Assembly: GCF_010723735.1 (NCBI RefSeq)
Contig: NZ_BLLB01000002.1
Coordinates: forward strand, 620,001-684,000
Direction of reading: 5' to 3'
Source of the DNA: Mycolicibacterium hippocampi
GTDB taxonomy: Bacteria > Actinomycetota > Actinomycetes > Mycobacteriales > Mycobacteriaceae
Length of the DNA stretch: 64,000 nt
The notes under the pieces are model-generated. The model did not search any database. It worked only from the letters and a program-made list of their open reading frames with translations, and had not been told where the DNA came from. A program made the translations under genes and the position numbers. Positions 17,983 through 26,811 of the stretch are shown one piece after another; position 1 is the stretch's first letter, and every line of letters begins with the position of its first letter.

Positions 17983-20115
17983 TCAGCTGCGGCGCAGTTC
18001 GACTCGGTCCATGGCGCGCCTGCTCGGGAAAGAGGGCGGCGGCGCCTCGGTCAACCGCAGCACCAGGACGACGGCATCGCGGGGATCGGTTGCGGTCAAG
18101 TTGAGGAAGTCGCTCTGCAACTCCGCCAGGTCCTCGGTGAAGCGCGCGGACAGTTCCTCGAGATCAGCGGCATCGCGCGCGTGCAGGAACACCGGTGACA
18201 ACGGTTGAACGCTGAGGCCCGCCCGTTGAGCCAGGATCCACACGGCCTCCACCGCCGACCCGCCCCGGGCGTAGTCCCGCAGCCCGTCCCCCGCGACGGT
18301 GACGACCGCCAACGCGGAGCTGGCGAGCACCCGGTCGCGGGTGTCGTCGCCCAGTGCGCTGCCGGCGTCCCAATCCGCGAGGTGTGCCATGACTTCGGGC
18401 CGGCGCAGCAGCTCGATCAGCGCCGAGTCGGCGGCGTCGAGCTCCAGCGTGCGGATGTCGAGACCGGTGTCAGGGTCGGCGTCCCCCGGGAACCGGAGCT
18501 CGCCGAACATCTCCCGGTGCAGGTGCGGCGTCAGGTACCGGATCCGGTCGGCGGCCGCGAAAATCGCCGCAGCACGGGACAGCTCAGCCCGCTGGGCCAG
18601 CAGGCGCAGACTGGCGCCCTCCTGCTTAGCGGCGGCGGTGAGCAACCTCGCGGTCTGTTCGTCGACGGTCCCAGGCGTCCCGTGGTGCCGGTTGGTCTCG
18701 CGCGCCAGCATCAGCTCATCGAGTTCGGCGAGCGCCGGGTCCTGGCCGTCCGCGAACGTCATGGTCGCCCGCAGTGGGGACCTGCCGACCTCCTCCGACA
18801 TGCTCACCGGACCGAGCATTCCGCGGGCCGCAGCCGCGACCCTGACATTGAACATGGCGGCGCCGAGCGCGACCGCGCTGCCGCGGTAGCCCACGTCCAT
18901 GGTGGACTTGTGTTCTGTGGCAATGCTGATGGTGACCTGTGTTGGGTCCGCCTCGATCCGCCACGGTTGACTGTTGCCGCCCGACGGTGCGCGCATCGCG
19001 GCGGCGACGATACTGTCGTCGACCGTCACCGACACCGGGATATGGGACTCGGCGACATCGGAGGACAGATGCTGCTGGGCCAGCTCAGGCTCGTCGAGTT
19101 GATCGAGCGCCCAGCCGATGTCAATCCGGCACCGCCCGGAGTTCAGGGGCTCCCCGACACCTATTCTGCGCACCGCCTCGGCGAGCGCCGCTCCCCCGAG
19201 AACGACGTCGGACGCCAGCTGCGGCCAGGTCGACAGGGAGCGGTCCACCTCGATCAGCGACGCCGCCGCACGCGCAGAGATCCGGTCGGCTTCCAGATGG
19301 CGCAGCATGTGCGGGATCTTGTCGCGGCTGCTCATTCCGGGCAGCAGACTGACGTCCAACGCACCCAGCATTCCGTGCAGGATCGGGCGTTCCGGTTGCT
19401 GATCGAAGCGCTCGACATCGACGATGCCGCGGTCGCTGGTCGCCATCAACACCGGGATGCGGCGATCGCGGGCACCGATCCGCAGGACAGCCTTCATGTC
19501 GAGGGAGTCGCACTCCTCGACGACGATGTCGAGATCGTCCAGGAACGCGTCGATGGTGTCCGCAGTGAGCCCGGTGTCGAAGACGTCGACCACCACGTAG
19601 GGATCGATCTCGGCGATCCTGCGTGCAGCGACATGTGCCTTGTTGAGCCCGATGTCGAACACCGTCGCGGGAACCCGGTTCAGGTTGGACAATTCGAGAT
19701 GATCGAAGTCGGCCAGGCGCAGTCGACCGCACAAGCCCTGCATCGTCAGTGTGTGAGCGATCGCGTGACCGACGCTGAGACCGGCGACGCCGATGGTCAG
19801 TGACCCCAACCGGTCCTGTTCTTCGGCGGTGATGTTGTTGCGGTTGCGGTCGAGACGAGTGGTTCGAAACCCCCGAGGTCCCAGAATCGCGACGACGGTG
19901 CGCCGCCACGGGTAATACGCCCAGCGGCCCGGTTCGGCCAGCACCTCGTCGTCGGGCGTGGGGCGAAGAGCCCGCAGGCTGGACAGCTGCGTCTTGCGCT
20001 GGTCGACGAACTGCACCCCGGGTTCGTGCCGCAGCCGCTGCAACACCGTCTGATCGCTGGAATCGTCAGGGTCCAGAATCTGCGCTGCAAATGCAGTCGC
20101 ACTGTGCTCGGCCAC
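17983..20115 (-). CDS. moeY: Rv1355c/MoeY family: ThiF-type adenylyltransferase fused to a nitroreductase-like domain
   Basis: A 710-residue two-domain protein. Residues about 90-330 are a ThiF/MoeB/E1-like domain: a nucleotide-binding GVAGLSVGHAIAHTL and RLADFDHLELSNLNR, where the Asp and Arg contact ATP in E1 enzymes. Residues about 375-690 resemble a flavin nitroreductase, starting AAMRAPSGGNSQPWR, a typical FMN-binding start. M. tuberculosis Rv1355c (annotated moeY, 715 aa) has the same size and order. The E1 catalytic Cys and zinc Cys pairs are not evident, so activation of a ThiS/MoaD-like protein is uncertain. It stands alone; no molybdopterin genes are near. Confidence 0.85.
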   Translation of the reverse strand: MAEHSATAFAAQILDPDDSSDQTVLQRLRHEPGVQFVDQRKTQLSSLRALRPTPDDEVLAEPGRWAYYPWRRTVVAILGPRGFRTTRLDRNRNNITAEEQDRLGSLTIGVAGLSVGHAIAHTLTMQGLCGRLRLADFDHLELSNLNRVPATVFDIGLNKAHVAARRIAEIDPYVVVDVFDTGLTADTIDAFLDDLDIVVEECDSLDMKAVLRIGARDRRIPVLMATSDRGIVDVERFDQQPERPILHGMLGALDVSLLPGMSSRDKIPHMLRHLEADRISARAAASLIEVDRSLSTWPQLASDVVLGGAALAEAVRRIGVGEPLNSGRCRIDIGWALDQLDEPELAQQHLSSDVAESHIPVSVTVDDSIVAAAMRAPSGGNSQPWRIEADPTQVTISIATEHKSTMDVGYRGSAVALGAAMFNVRVAAAARGMLGPVSMSEEVGRSPLRATMTFADGQDPALAELDELMLARETNRHHGTPGTVDEQTARLLTAAAKQEGASLRLLAQRAELSRAAAIFAAADRIRYLTPHLHREMFGELRFPGDADPDTGLDIRTLELDAADSALIELLRRPEVMAHLADWDAGSALGDDTRDRVLASSALAVVTVAGDGLRDYARGGSAVEAVWILAQRAGLSVQPLSPVFLHARDAADLEELSARFTEDLAELQSDFLNLTATDPRDAVVLVLRLTEAPPPSFPSRRAMDRVELRRS

Positions 20116-20205
20116 GCAGCGACTCTATTGGAACTCGGCTGCGTCCACGTGATTCGAGGCGCGACTATATCGACCAGATTTCCCGGCGACCAGATCTCCT
20201 ACCGA

Positions 20206-21870
20206 CTATGTCTCGGCGACCCGGCCGTCGTCGACCAGCCACGTGGTGTCCAACCGGACGTTCTCGAGCATTCTGCGGTCATGCGTCACCAACAGCAGGG
20301 CACCGTCGTAGCTCTCGAGCGCCTGCTCGAGCTGTTCGATGGCGGCGAGGTCGAGGTGGTTGGTCGGCTCATCGAGGACCAGCACGTTGATCCCACGCGC
20401 TTGAAGCAACGCCAGGCCGGCGCGGGTCCGCTCGCCGGGGGAGAGGTCGTCGACCTCACGTTCCACATGGTCTGCGCGCAACCCGAACTTCGCGAGCAGA
20501 GTCCGCACATCGGCAGTCGACCATGATGGCACCCGCTGCTCGAAGCGGTCGATCAGTCGTCCGTCGCCGGTGAAATCGGCACGCGCCTGGTCGATCTCAC
20601 CAACGGCCACGTTGACGCCCACGCTCGCTCGGCCTTCGTCCGGCCGACGGCGACCGAGGAGCAGTCGCAGCAGTGTCGATTTCCCTGCCCCGTTGGGGCC
20701 TGTGATGCCGATCCGCTGGCCGGCGTCGACCTGTAGCGACACCGGCCCCAGCACGAAATCGCCTTGCCGCACCACGGCATTGTCGAGGGTCGCTACGACG
20801 GAGCTCGATCGCGGGGCGGCTCCGATGGTGAACTCGAGCGTCCATTCCTTGCGGGGTTCGGCGACTTCGGTGAGCCGGGCGATCCGGCTCTCCATCTGCC
20901 GGACTTTCTGCGCCTGCTTCTCGCTGGACTCGGTGGCGGCACGCCGGCGGTTCTTGTCGTTGTCAGGAGCTTTGCGCATCGCGTTGCGGACACCCTGGCT
21001 GGACCATTCGCGCTGGATGCGGGCGCGTGCCACGAGGTCCGCCTTCTTCTCGGCGAACTCGTCGTACTGCTCCCGCCGGTGGCGTCGACCGACCTCCCGC
21101 TCTTCGAGGTAGCTCTCGTACCCACCACCGAACACGGTGGTGGCGTTCTGAGCGAGGTCGAGTTCCAGGACGCGGGTGACGGTGCGGGCCAGGAACTCCC
21201 GATCGTGGCTGACCAGCACCACACCACCCCGCAGATCACGAACGAGCTGTTCCAGCCGAGACAGGCCGTCGAGATCGAGATCGTTGGTCGGTTCGTCGAG
21301 AAGGACGACGTCGAATCGGGACAGCATCAGTGCCGCAAGTCCGACCCGTGCCGCCTGCCCACCGGACAAGGCAGTCATCAAGGTCGCCTCCGGGCGCACG
21401 GCATCGGCGTCGAGGCCCAGGTCGGCCAGCACGGTCGGCAGTCGCTCGTCGAGGTCCGCGGCGCCCGAAGCGAGCCAGTGGTCCAATGCAGCGGAGTACG
21501 CGGTGGCGGGATCGACGTCGGCCGCGTTGTGGTCCGGATCGGCCAGTGCCGCGGCTGCTGCCTCCATGGCCCGGGTCGCGTCAGCGCATCCCGTGCGGCG
21601 TGCGATGTAGGCGGCGACAGTCTCGCCCGGGACCCGCTCGTGCTCCTGCGGAAGCCATCCGACGAACGCGTCGGCCGGCGCGATGCTGACGACGCCGTCG
21701 AGCGGTTCGAGGTCGCCGGCCAGGATCCGCAGCAGCGTGCTCTTGCCGGCACCGTTGGCCCCGACGACACCGATCACATCGCCCGGCGCCACGGTCACAT
21801 CCAGGCCCTCGAACAGGGTGCGGTGGGCGAATCCGCCTGCCACGTGCTTGGCGACAAGCGTTGCGGTCAT
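20206..21870 (-). CDS. ABC-F family ATP-binding protein (ribosome-associated)
   Basis: A 554-residue protein with two ATPase domains and no membrane domain. Walker A is GANGAGKST (about 35-43) and GPNGAGKST (about 360); signatures are LSGGQAARVGL and LSPGERTRAGL; Walker B/Q-loop ends are LLDEPTNDLD and VLDEPTNHLD. A charged linker (about 240-320) lies between them. This is the ABC-F layout: such proteins act on ribosomes, in translation or in resistance to macrolide-type drugs. It resembles mycobacterial Rv1473-type members, but drug resistance cannot be read from sequence. The ATG at 21870 begins directly before the first ATPase domain. Confidence 0.9.
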   Translation of the reverse strand: MTATLVAKHVAGGFAHRTLFEGLDVTVAPGDVIGVVGANGAGKSTLLRILAGDLEPLDGVVSIAPADAFVGWLPQEHERVPGETVAAYIARRTGCADATRAMEAAAAALADPDHNAADVDPATAYSAALDHWLASGAADLDERLPTVLADLGLDADAVRPEATLMTALSGGQAARVGLAALMLSRFDVVLLDEPTNDLDLDGLSRLEQLVRDLRGGVVLVSHDREFLARTVTRVLELDLAQNATTVFGGGYESYLEEREVGRRHRREQYDEFAEKKADLVARARIQREWSSQGVRNAMRKAPDNDKNRRRAATESSEKQAQKVRQMESRIARLTEVAEPRKEWTLEFTIGAAPRSSSVVATLDNAVVRQGDFVLGPVSLQVDAGQRIGITGPNGAGKSTLLRLLLGRRRPDEGRASVGVNVAVGEIDQARADFTGDGRLIDRFEQRVPSWSTADVRTLLAKFGLRADHVEREVDDLSPGERTRAGLALLQARGINVLVLDEPTNHLDLAAIEQLEQALESYDGALLLVTHDRRMLENVRLDTTWLVDDGRVAET

Positions 21871-22001
21871 GGGTCCATCGTCGCACCACCGCGCCGGGCC
21901 GCCGGTCCCATCCTCGCCACGGCCCGTGGACCGGCCATCGGTTTGTCCGGCCCGAGTCCGGGCACCCAACGTGTCAGACACCCGGATCAGAACGGAGGAT
22001 C

Positions 22002-23102
22002 ATGCAAGCCGAACGTTTCCGACCGTTGGTGGAGTCGAAGGGACCCTACGAGTCGGTGTACTACGACGATTCCCACGACACCGAGGACGCGCCCGCCCAG
22101 CGGGACCTGAAGTGGCGGGCGATGCGCGAGGAACTCGAGCAGCACGGCGCATCTGCCGAGGTCGTCGAGATCCTGGAGCGGGCTGTGGTGGACAGCCCCC
22201 CGGCGGTCGGCCGCAGCGGCAGGGCGCTGATCGCCGGCGCCGACGGGCTGCTGCTCGACGAGACACTCATCCGGCCGATGGACACTCCCGTGGTGCGGAT
22301 GTCGTCATTGCCCTACCTGGTCCCTCTGGTCGAGCACGGCGCACTGCATCCAACCTATGCCGTCGTCGCCGTCGACCACACCGGTGGGGACGTCGCCGTT
22401 CATCGCGACACCAAGGTGTCGGCAGAGACTGTCGACGGCGACGGGTATCCGATCCACAAAGCCGACACCGCTGAGACCGCGGGCTACGGCGACCCCCAGA
22501 AGCGCACCATGGAGGCTGGCCGAAAGAACCTGCGCGCGGTCGCCGAGCGGCTGGCGAACCTGGTGGACGACGAGTCGCCGGACGTCATTTTTGTCGTCGG
22601 TGAGGTGCAGTCACGCTCTGACCTGGCCGCCACGCTGGAGCAGCGGGTGGCTGAGCGTGTGGTCGAACTGGAGGTCGGCGCACGGCACAGCGGATTCGAC
22701 GATGCCGACCTCCAGCACGCGATCGCCCAGGAGTTCCTCAAGCTCCGGCTCGCCACGATCGACCGAGCAGCTCAGCAGTTCTCGCAGGCGATCGGCCAGC
22801 GATCCGGGTTGGCCACCCAGGGCTTGGACGGCGTGTGTGCAGCGCTGCGCGCCGGTGCGGTGGAAACACTGATCATCGGAGACGTCGGGGACGCGACCGT
22901 CGTGGCCGGCGCCGACCTCTCCACCATCGCGCCGAACGCCAACGTGCTGTCAGAGCTCGGCACAGCTCCGGACCAGACGCTCCGCGCCGACGAGGCGTTG
23001 CCTCTCGCGGCCATCAGGACGGGTGCGACGCTGGTGCGCACCGACGAGCGGATCACGCCCGACGACGGAGTCGCCGCGGTCCTGCGGTACGCGATGCCCT
23101 GA
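22002..23102 (+). CDS. Rv2629 family (Balon-type ribosome hibernation factor / Vms1-like eRF1 fold)
   Basis: A 366-residue protein with three domains of the archaeal/eukaryotic release-factor fold (baeRF). It begins FRPLVESKGPYESVYYDD, a conserved start, contains VVAVDHTGGDVAVH and ends with a VETLIIGD / TGATLVRT third domain. M. tuberculosis Rv2629 (374 aa) and its M. smegmatis homologue belong to the Balon family, which occupies the ribosomal A site during dormancy. No GGQ loop is visible, as in that family, so peptide release is unlikely. The ATG is preceded by GGAGG. Upstream is an ABC-F gene, also ribosome-related, but divergent. I saw no convincing DosR box in the 131-bp gap. Confidence 0.85.
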   Translation: MQAERFRPLVESKGPYESVYYDDSHDTEDAPAQRDLKWRAMREELEQHGASAEVVEILERAVVDSPPAVGRSGRALIAGADGLLLDETLIRPMDTPVVRMSSLPYLVPLVEHGALHPTYAVVAVDHTGGDVAVHRDTKVSAETVDGDGYPIHKADTAETAGYGDPQKRTMEAGRKNLRAVAERLANLVDDESPDVIFVVGEVQSRSDLAATLEQRVAERVVELEVGARHSGFDDADLQHAIAQEFLKLRLATIDRAAQQFSQAIGQRSGLATQGLDGVCAALRAGAVETLIIGDVGDATVVAGADLSTIAPNANVLSELGTAPDQTLRADEALPLAAIRTGATLVRTDERITPDDGVAAVLRYAMP

Positions 23103-23174
23103 CCGGGTCTGTCGTCGCGTTAGTGTGCTTTGGTCGGCCTGACGGACAAGCCGATAGAAAAGTTGAGCACATCC

Positions 23175-24206
23175 ATGACCGCAACAGCAGACGCACCGGC
23201 ACTCGAGGCGCGGGTCGGCCACTACTACCAGATGGACGACACCTACCTCGTCGGCCGCGAGAAGGTGCGCGAGTACGCCCGCGCGGTGCAGGACTACCAC
23301 CCCGCGCACTGGGACGTCGCGGCCGCCGCGAACCTCGGGTATCCAGGTCTGGTGGCGCCGCTGACGTTCACCTCGGCTCCCGGTATGTCGTGCAATCGCC
23401 AGATGTTCGAGTCGGTGGTCGTCGGTTACGACACCTACTTGCAGACCGAGGAGGTCTTCGAGCAGCACCGCCCGATCGTCGCCGGTGACGAACTCCATGT
23501 CGACGTCGAACTGACGTCGGTACGCAGGATCGCCGGCAGAGACATGATCACGGTGACCAACACCTTCACCGACACCGCCGGCGAGCGGGTGCACACCCTG
23601 CACACCACCGTCGTCGGCGTCACCGCCGAAGACCTCGATCCCCAGATCAAAACCGCCGTGCAGAACGCGATGATGCACGACGTGGACTTCTCCGGGATCG
23701 GCACCCTCGACACCGAGTACCACAAGACGGTGCGCCCCGAAGGCGAGGTCCGGATCGCCGACGGCGGCCTGACCCGGACGCCGGGGACGCCGTCGTTCGA
23801 AGACGTGTTGGTCGGCGACGAACTGCCGGTGCACCACACCCGGCTGTCCCGCGGTGATCTGGTGAACTACGCCGGTGTCGCCGGCGACGCCAACCCGATC
23901 CACTGGGACGAGGACATCGCCAAACTGGCCGGGCTGCCCGACGTCATCGCCCACGGAATGCTGACGATGGGGCTGGGGTCCGGGTTCGTCTCCGCGTGGT
24001 CGGGAGACCCCGGGGCTGTCACCCGCTACGCGGTGCGCCTGTCGGCACCGGCGATCGTGTCGGCCACCGAAGGCACCGACATCGAGTTCAGCGGCCGGAT
24101 CAAGTCGCTGGACCCGGCGACGCGCTCCGGCGTCGTCATCGTTGCCGCGAAGTCCGGAAGCCGAAAGATCTTCGGCCTGGCGACGGCGCACATCCGCTTC
24201 TCCTGA
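23175..24206 (+). CDS. Fused HadA/HadB-type (3R)-hydroxyacyl dehydratase (double hotdog)
   Basis: A 343-residue protein with two MaoC-like hotdog domains: an N-terminal HadA-like half (about 12-155) with DYHPAHW, and a C-terminal HadB-like half (about 195-340) with the hydratase motif AGDANPIHW (Asp238, His243) and IAHGMLTMGL. In mycolic acid synthesis HadA and HadB are separate FAS-II subunits; this single chain joins both types. The N-terminal half also keeps a D-x4-H arrangement, so two active sites are possible. The ATG at 23175 is selected as an upstream GTG-type start lacks support. It stands alone, away from FAS-II genes, so its chain-length role is unknown. Confidence 0.82.
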   Translation: MTATADAPALEARVGHYYQMDDTYLVGREKVREYARAVQDYHPAHWDVAAAANLGYPGLVAPLTFTSAPGMSCNRQMFESVVVGYDTYLQTEEVFEQHRPIVAGDELHVDVELTSVRRIAGRDMITVTNTFTDTAGERVHTLHTTVVGVTAEDLDPQIKTAVQNAMMHDVDFSGIGTLDTEYHKTVRPEGEVRIADGGLTRTPGTPSFEDVLVGDELPVHHTRLSRGDLVNYAGVAGDANPIHWDEDIAKLAGLPDVIAHGMLTMGLGSGFVSAWSGDPGAVTRYAVRLSAPAIVSATEGTDIEFSGRIKSLDPATRSGVVIVAAKSGSRKIFGLATAHIRFS

Positions 24207-24270
24207 TCGGCTCGCCGCAGTTGCTCCACCGGAACGCTTCGACACGTCCCACAGTGGGTAGAGACCTGTT

Positions 24271-24284
24271 GTGATGCACATCAC
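24271..24284. promoter_or_regulatory. CRP-like palindrome GTGATG-CA-CATCAC upstream of the anion transporter
   Basis: A perfect 6+6 inverted repeat around a 2-bp centre, matching the mycobacterial CRP/Cmr core (TGTGA-N6-TCACA has one mismatch here). It lies 56 bp before the start of the SLC13-type transporter. cAMP-receptor control of a dicarboxylate transporter is plausible. Based on sequence match only. Confidence 0.55.
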
Positions 24285-24339
24285 GACCACCAGGTCCTTC
24301 AACGAACGTGGGGCCGCGACGCTGTCCGGGGAGTGACCG

Positions 24340-25968
24340 ATGCCCACTGACCAGGGTGCTCGAGAAGATCTCGAACGCCACCCACGAGACCCGCACGGCG
24401 GCGACGAGGTCGACGAGCGTTCACCGGGCGAACGCGCGGCTGCCGAGAGCACCTCGACGTTCCGCAGGCGCTGGCTCGGTTTCGGCGGCGGGCTGGTGCT
24501 CGTGGCGCTGGTTTATCTGGTGCTGCCCGGCGATCTGGCCCACCCCGCCAAGGTCACCGCTGCCATCGCGGTCCTCATGGGTGTGTGGTGGATGACCGAA
24601 GCGATCCCGATCCCGGCCACCGCCCTACTGCCACTGGTCGCCTTTCCGATTCTGGTCGGTGACGTGAGCGTTTCCGACGTCGGCGCGTACTACGGCAGCG
24701 ACATCATCTTCCTGTTCATGGGCGGATTCCTCATCGCACTGGCGATGCAGCGGTGGAACCTGCATCGGCGCATCGCGCTGCTGACGGTGCGGGCGATGGG
24801 CACCAGCGCCACCCGTGTGATCGCCGGTTTCATGCTCGCCACCGCCTTCCTGAGCATGTGGGTCTCCAACACCGCGACTGCAGTCATGATGGTGCCGATC
24901 GGCGTCTCGGTCCTGATGCTGGCCGGCACGGTGTCGGCTCCGCGCAAGGACGAGGACCCGGCCGACAACGCGTCGGACGAGGGTGTCAGCGAGGGCGCCG
25001 ACGAGGAGGTCAAAGAGCAGGTCAAGCAGTCCAACTTCGGCACGGCGCTGATGCTGGGCATCGCCTACGCCGCGTCGGTCGGTTCCCTCGCCACGATCAT
25101 CGGGACACCGCCGAACACGCTGCTGGTCGGCTACCTGCAGGACGAGCACGACATCAACATCAGCTTCGGCCAGTGGATGTTGCTCGGGCTCCCACTCGCC
25201 TCGATCCTGTTGGTGATCACCTGGGTGTTGTTGACCAAGTTCGTGTTCAAACCCGAGATCGATGAACTACCCGGAGGCAAGCAGCTGTTCAACACCGAGC
25301 TGGCCAAGCTCGGCAAGCCCTCGGCCGGTGAGCAGCGCGTGGCGATCATCTTCGCGTTGGCCGCCATCAGTTGGATCTCGTTTCCGCTGATCTGGGAGGA
25401 TCCGCCGATCTCCGACGCCGGCATCGCGATCGCTGCCGGGGTGCTGCTGTTCATCCTGCCGGCCGGCGCGAAACTGGGTGTGCGACTGCTCGACTGGTCC
25501 ACCGCCGTGCAACTCCCCTGGGGCGTGCTGCTGCTGTTCGGCGGCGGGCTGGCGCTGTCCTCACAGTTCAGCAACTCGGGACTCACCGAGTGGATCGGCA
25601 CCCAAGCACAGACCCTGCAGGGGCTGTCGATCCTGCTGTTGGTGGGCATCATCACGACAGCGGTGATCTTCCTGACCGAGCTGACGAGCAACACCGCCAC
25701 CGCGGCGACGTTCCTACCGGTGATCGGCGGCGTGGCCATCGGCATCGGTGCGGATCCGCTGCTGCTGACCATCCCGGTCGCGCTGGCGGCGACGTCGGCG
25801 TTCATGCTGCCTGTCGCCACCCCGCCGAACGCGATCGTCTTCGGCACCGGCTATGTCAACATCGGCAGCATGGTCAAGGGCGGGATCTGGCTGAACCTCA
25901 TTGCGATCCTGCTCATCAGCGTGGCCACCACGACGCTCGCGGTGTGGGTCTTCGACATCGCGACCTGA
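24340..25968 (+). CDS. DASS/SLC13 family anion (di-/tricarboxylate) transporter
   Basis: A 542-residue membrane protein of about 11-12 segments. The two family signature S-N-T clamps, SMWVSNTATAVMM (about 181-193) and LTELTSNTATAATF (about 447-460), bind sodium and carboxylate in INDY-type carriers; TPPN loops (GTPPNTLLVG, ATPPNAIVFG) are also conserved. A charged cytosolic loop (about 207-228, many Asp/Glu) and a hydrophilic N-terminus of about 40 residues are additions. The ATG follows GGGGAG. Probable substrates are succinate, malate or citrate, with sodium coupling. The CRP-like site upstream suggests carbon-state control. Confidence 0.9.
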   Translation: MPTDQGAREDLERHPRDPHGGDEVDERSPGERAAAESTSTFRRRWLGFGGGLVLVALVYLVLPGDLAHPAKVTAAIAVLMGVWWMTEAIPIPATALLPLVAFPILVGDVSVSDVGAYYGSDIIFLFMGGFLIALAMQRWNLHRRIALLTVRAMGTSATRVIAGFMLATAFLSMWVSNTATAVMMVPIGVSVLMLAGTVSAPRKDEDPADNASDEGVSEGADEEVKEQVKQSNFGTALMLGIAYAASVGSLATIIGTPPNTLLVGYLQDEHDINISFGQWMLLGLPLASILLVITWVLLTKFVFKPEIDELPGGKQLFNTELAKLGKPSAGEQRVAIIFALAAISWISFPLIWEDPPISDAGIAIAAGVLLFILPAGAKLGVRLLDWSTAVQLPWGVLLLFGGGLALSSQFSNSGLTEWIGTQAQTLQGLSILLLVGIITTAVIFLTELTSNTATAATFLPVIGGVAIGIGADPLLLTIPVALAATSAFMLPVATPPNAIVFGTGYVNIGSMVKGGIWLNLIAILLISVATTTLAVWVFDIAT

Positions 25969-26007
25969 TCCCAACAGGGAGGCAACAGAAGTCGGCGAAC
26001 CCCAGAT

Positions 26008-26190
26008 TCAGCCGGGCCCCGTGGAGTCCAGAATCAATCGCACCGTCTCGGCAGGCTGGTCCCAGTGCGGGAAGTGTCCGATGTCGGAGAACCAGTGCAT
26101 CCTGGCATCCGGATACAGCTCCTGTGCCCGCTGAGCCTGCCGCGGCAAACCGTGTTCGTGGACGAACTCCAGCACGGCACTGGTGACGGT
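26008..26190 (-). pseudogene. C-terminal remnant of an alpha/beta hydrolase
   Basis: The last 60 or so codons read as the end of an alpha/beta hydrolase: HEHGLPRQAQRAQELYPDA, then HWFSDIGHFPHWD with the catalytic-His motif, then ETVRLILDST and a stop. The upstream part of the frame has no hydrolase features, and no nucleophile elbow occurs before the cupin gene. The 5' 80% of the gene is missing. Confidence 0.6.
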
Positions 26191-26251
26191 GGGCCGGAGG
26201 CGGTGCGTGGGTACCTCATCTGGATGGGGTACCCGCTGGGCGGTCCCGCGA

Positions 26252-26617
26252 TCAGCCGTAGTAGTCGTTTCCGCGGGAGAACTCGACGAAGATGCACGGC
26301 TCGTCGCCAACCGTCCATGCGTCGTGCCCCGGCGGTAGCAGCATCACCTCGCCAGTGGAGAACACCTCTTCGGACCCGTCGGCCATCCGAACCCCCAACG
26401 AGCCTTCTATCACGACGGCCACGTGAGGCAACTCGCACAGCGCCGTGCCGACGTCCGGTTTGAGGTCCGCCGACCACCGGGCTCCCACATCGAACGTCAC
26501 CTGGGTGGCGGCCACGCCCTCCAGTTCGGCGGTGCGCTTGGAGATCAAGCCGTGGACATCGGGTTGGATGTCAGCGAATCGCGCGCGCTGCATTGCCGCG
26601 TGGTAAGAGGTGCTCAT
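26252..26617 (-). CDS. Cupin domain protein
   Basis: A 121-residue single-domain cupin. The core strands show VAVVIEGSLGVRMADGSEE, then GEVMLLPPGHDAWTVGDEP and FVEFS. The usual metal ligands are partly present (His in LPHVAV, Glu in VIEG, His in GHDAW). The family is too broad to name a reaction; a small dioxygenase, isomerase or sensor is possible. The ATG at 26617 gives a cupin-length product. It lies between two gene remnants and looks intact. Confidence 0.75.
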   Translation of the reverse strand: MSTSYHAAMQRARFADIQPDVHGLISKRTAELEGVAATQVTFDVGARWSADLKPDVGTALCELPHVAVVIEGSLGVRMADGSEEVFSTGEVMLLPPGHDAWTVGDEPCIFVEFSRGNDYYG

Positions 26618-26811
26618 TGCCACATTGTGCGCGCCACCGACGGTGCAGGCCAGAGGGCGACCGCGGCTGGCAGTGCCCGGTGACGAGCGTGGGCACATAG
26701 ACTCCAGCACGGGCAATCCGTTGGTGCTGTGTGACTGTCGGCTCGCAGGAGGGACTCTGCGGTGACCTTCCGTACGAACTCGGAAAGCCCTCGTCCAGAA
26801 CAGGGTTCGAG

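Noticed and set aside
18205..19803. 532-codon open frame opposite the Rv1355c-type gene
   Set aside because: Antisense shadow due to GC-rich codon bias. No domain and no start signal; the minus-strand gene has clear ThiF and nitroreductase motifs.
21871..22001. DosR-type box before the Rv2629-like gene
   Set aside because: GGTTTGTCC-GGCCC-GAGTCC has half-sites in the wrong orientation for the DosR consensus.
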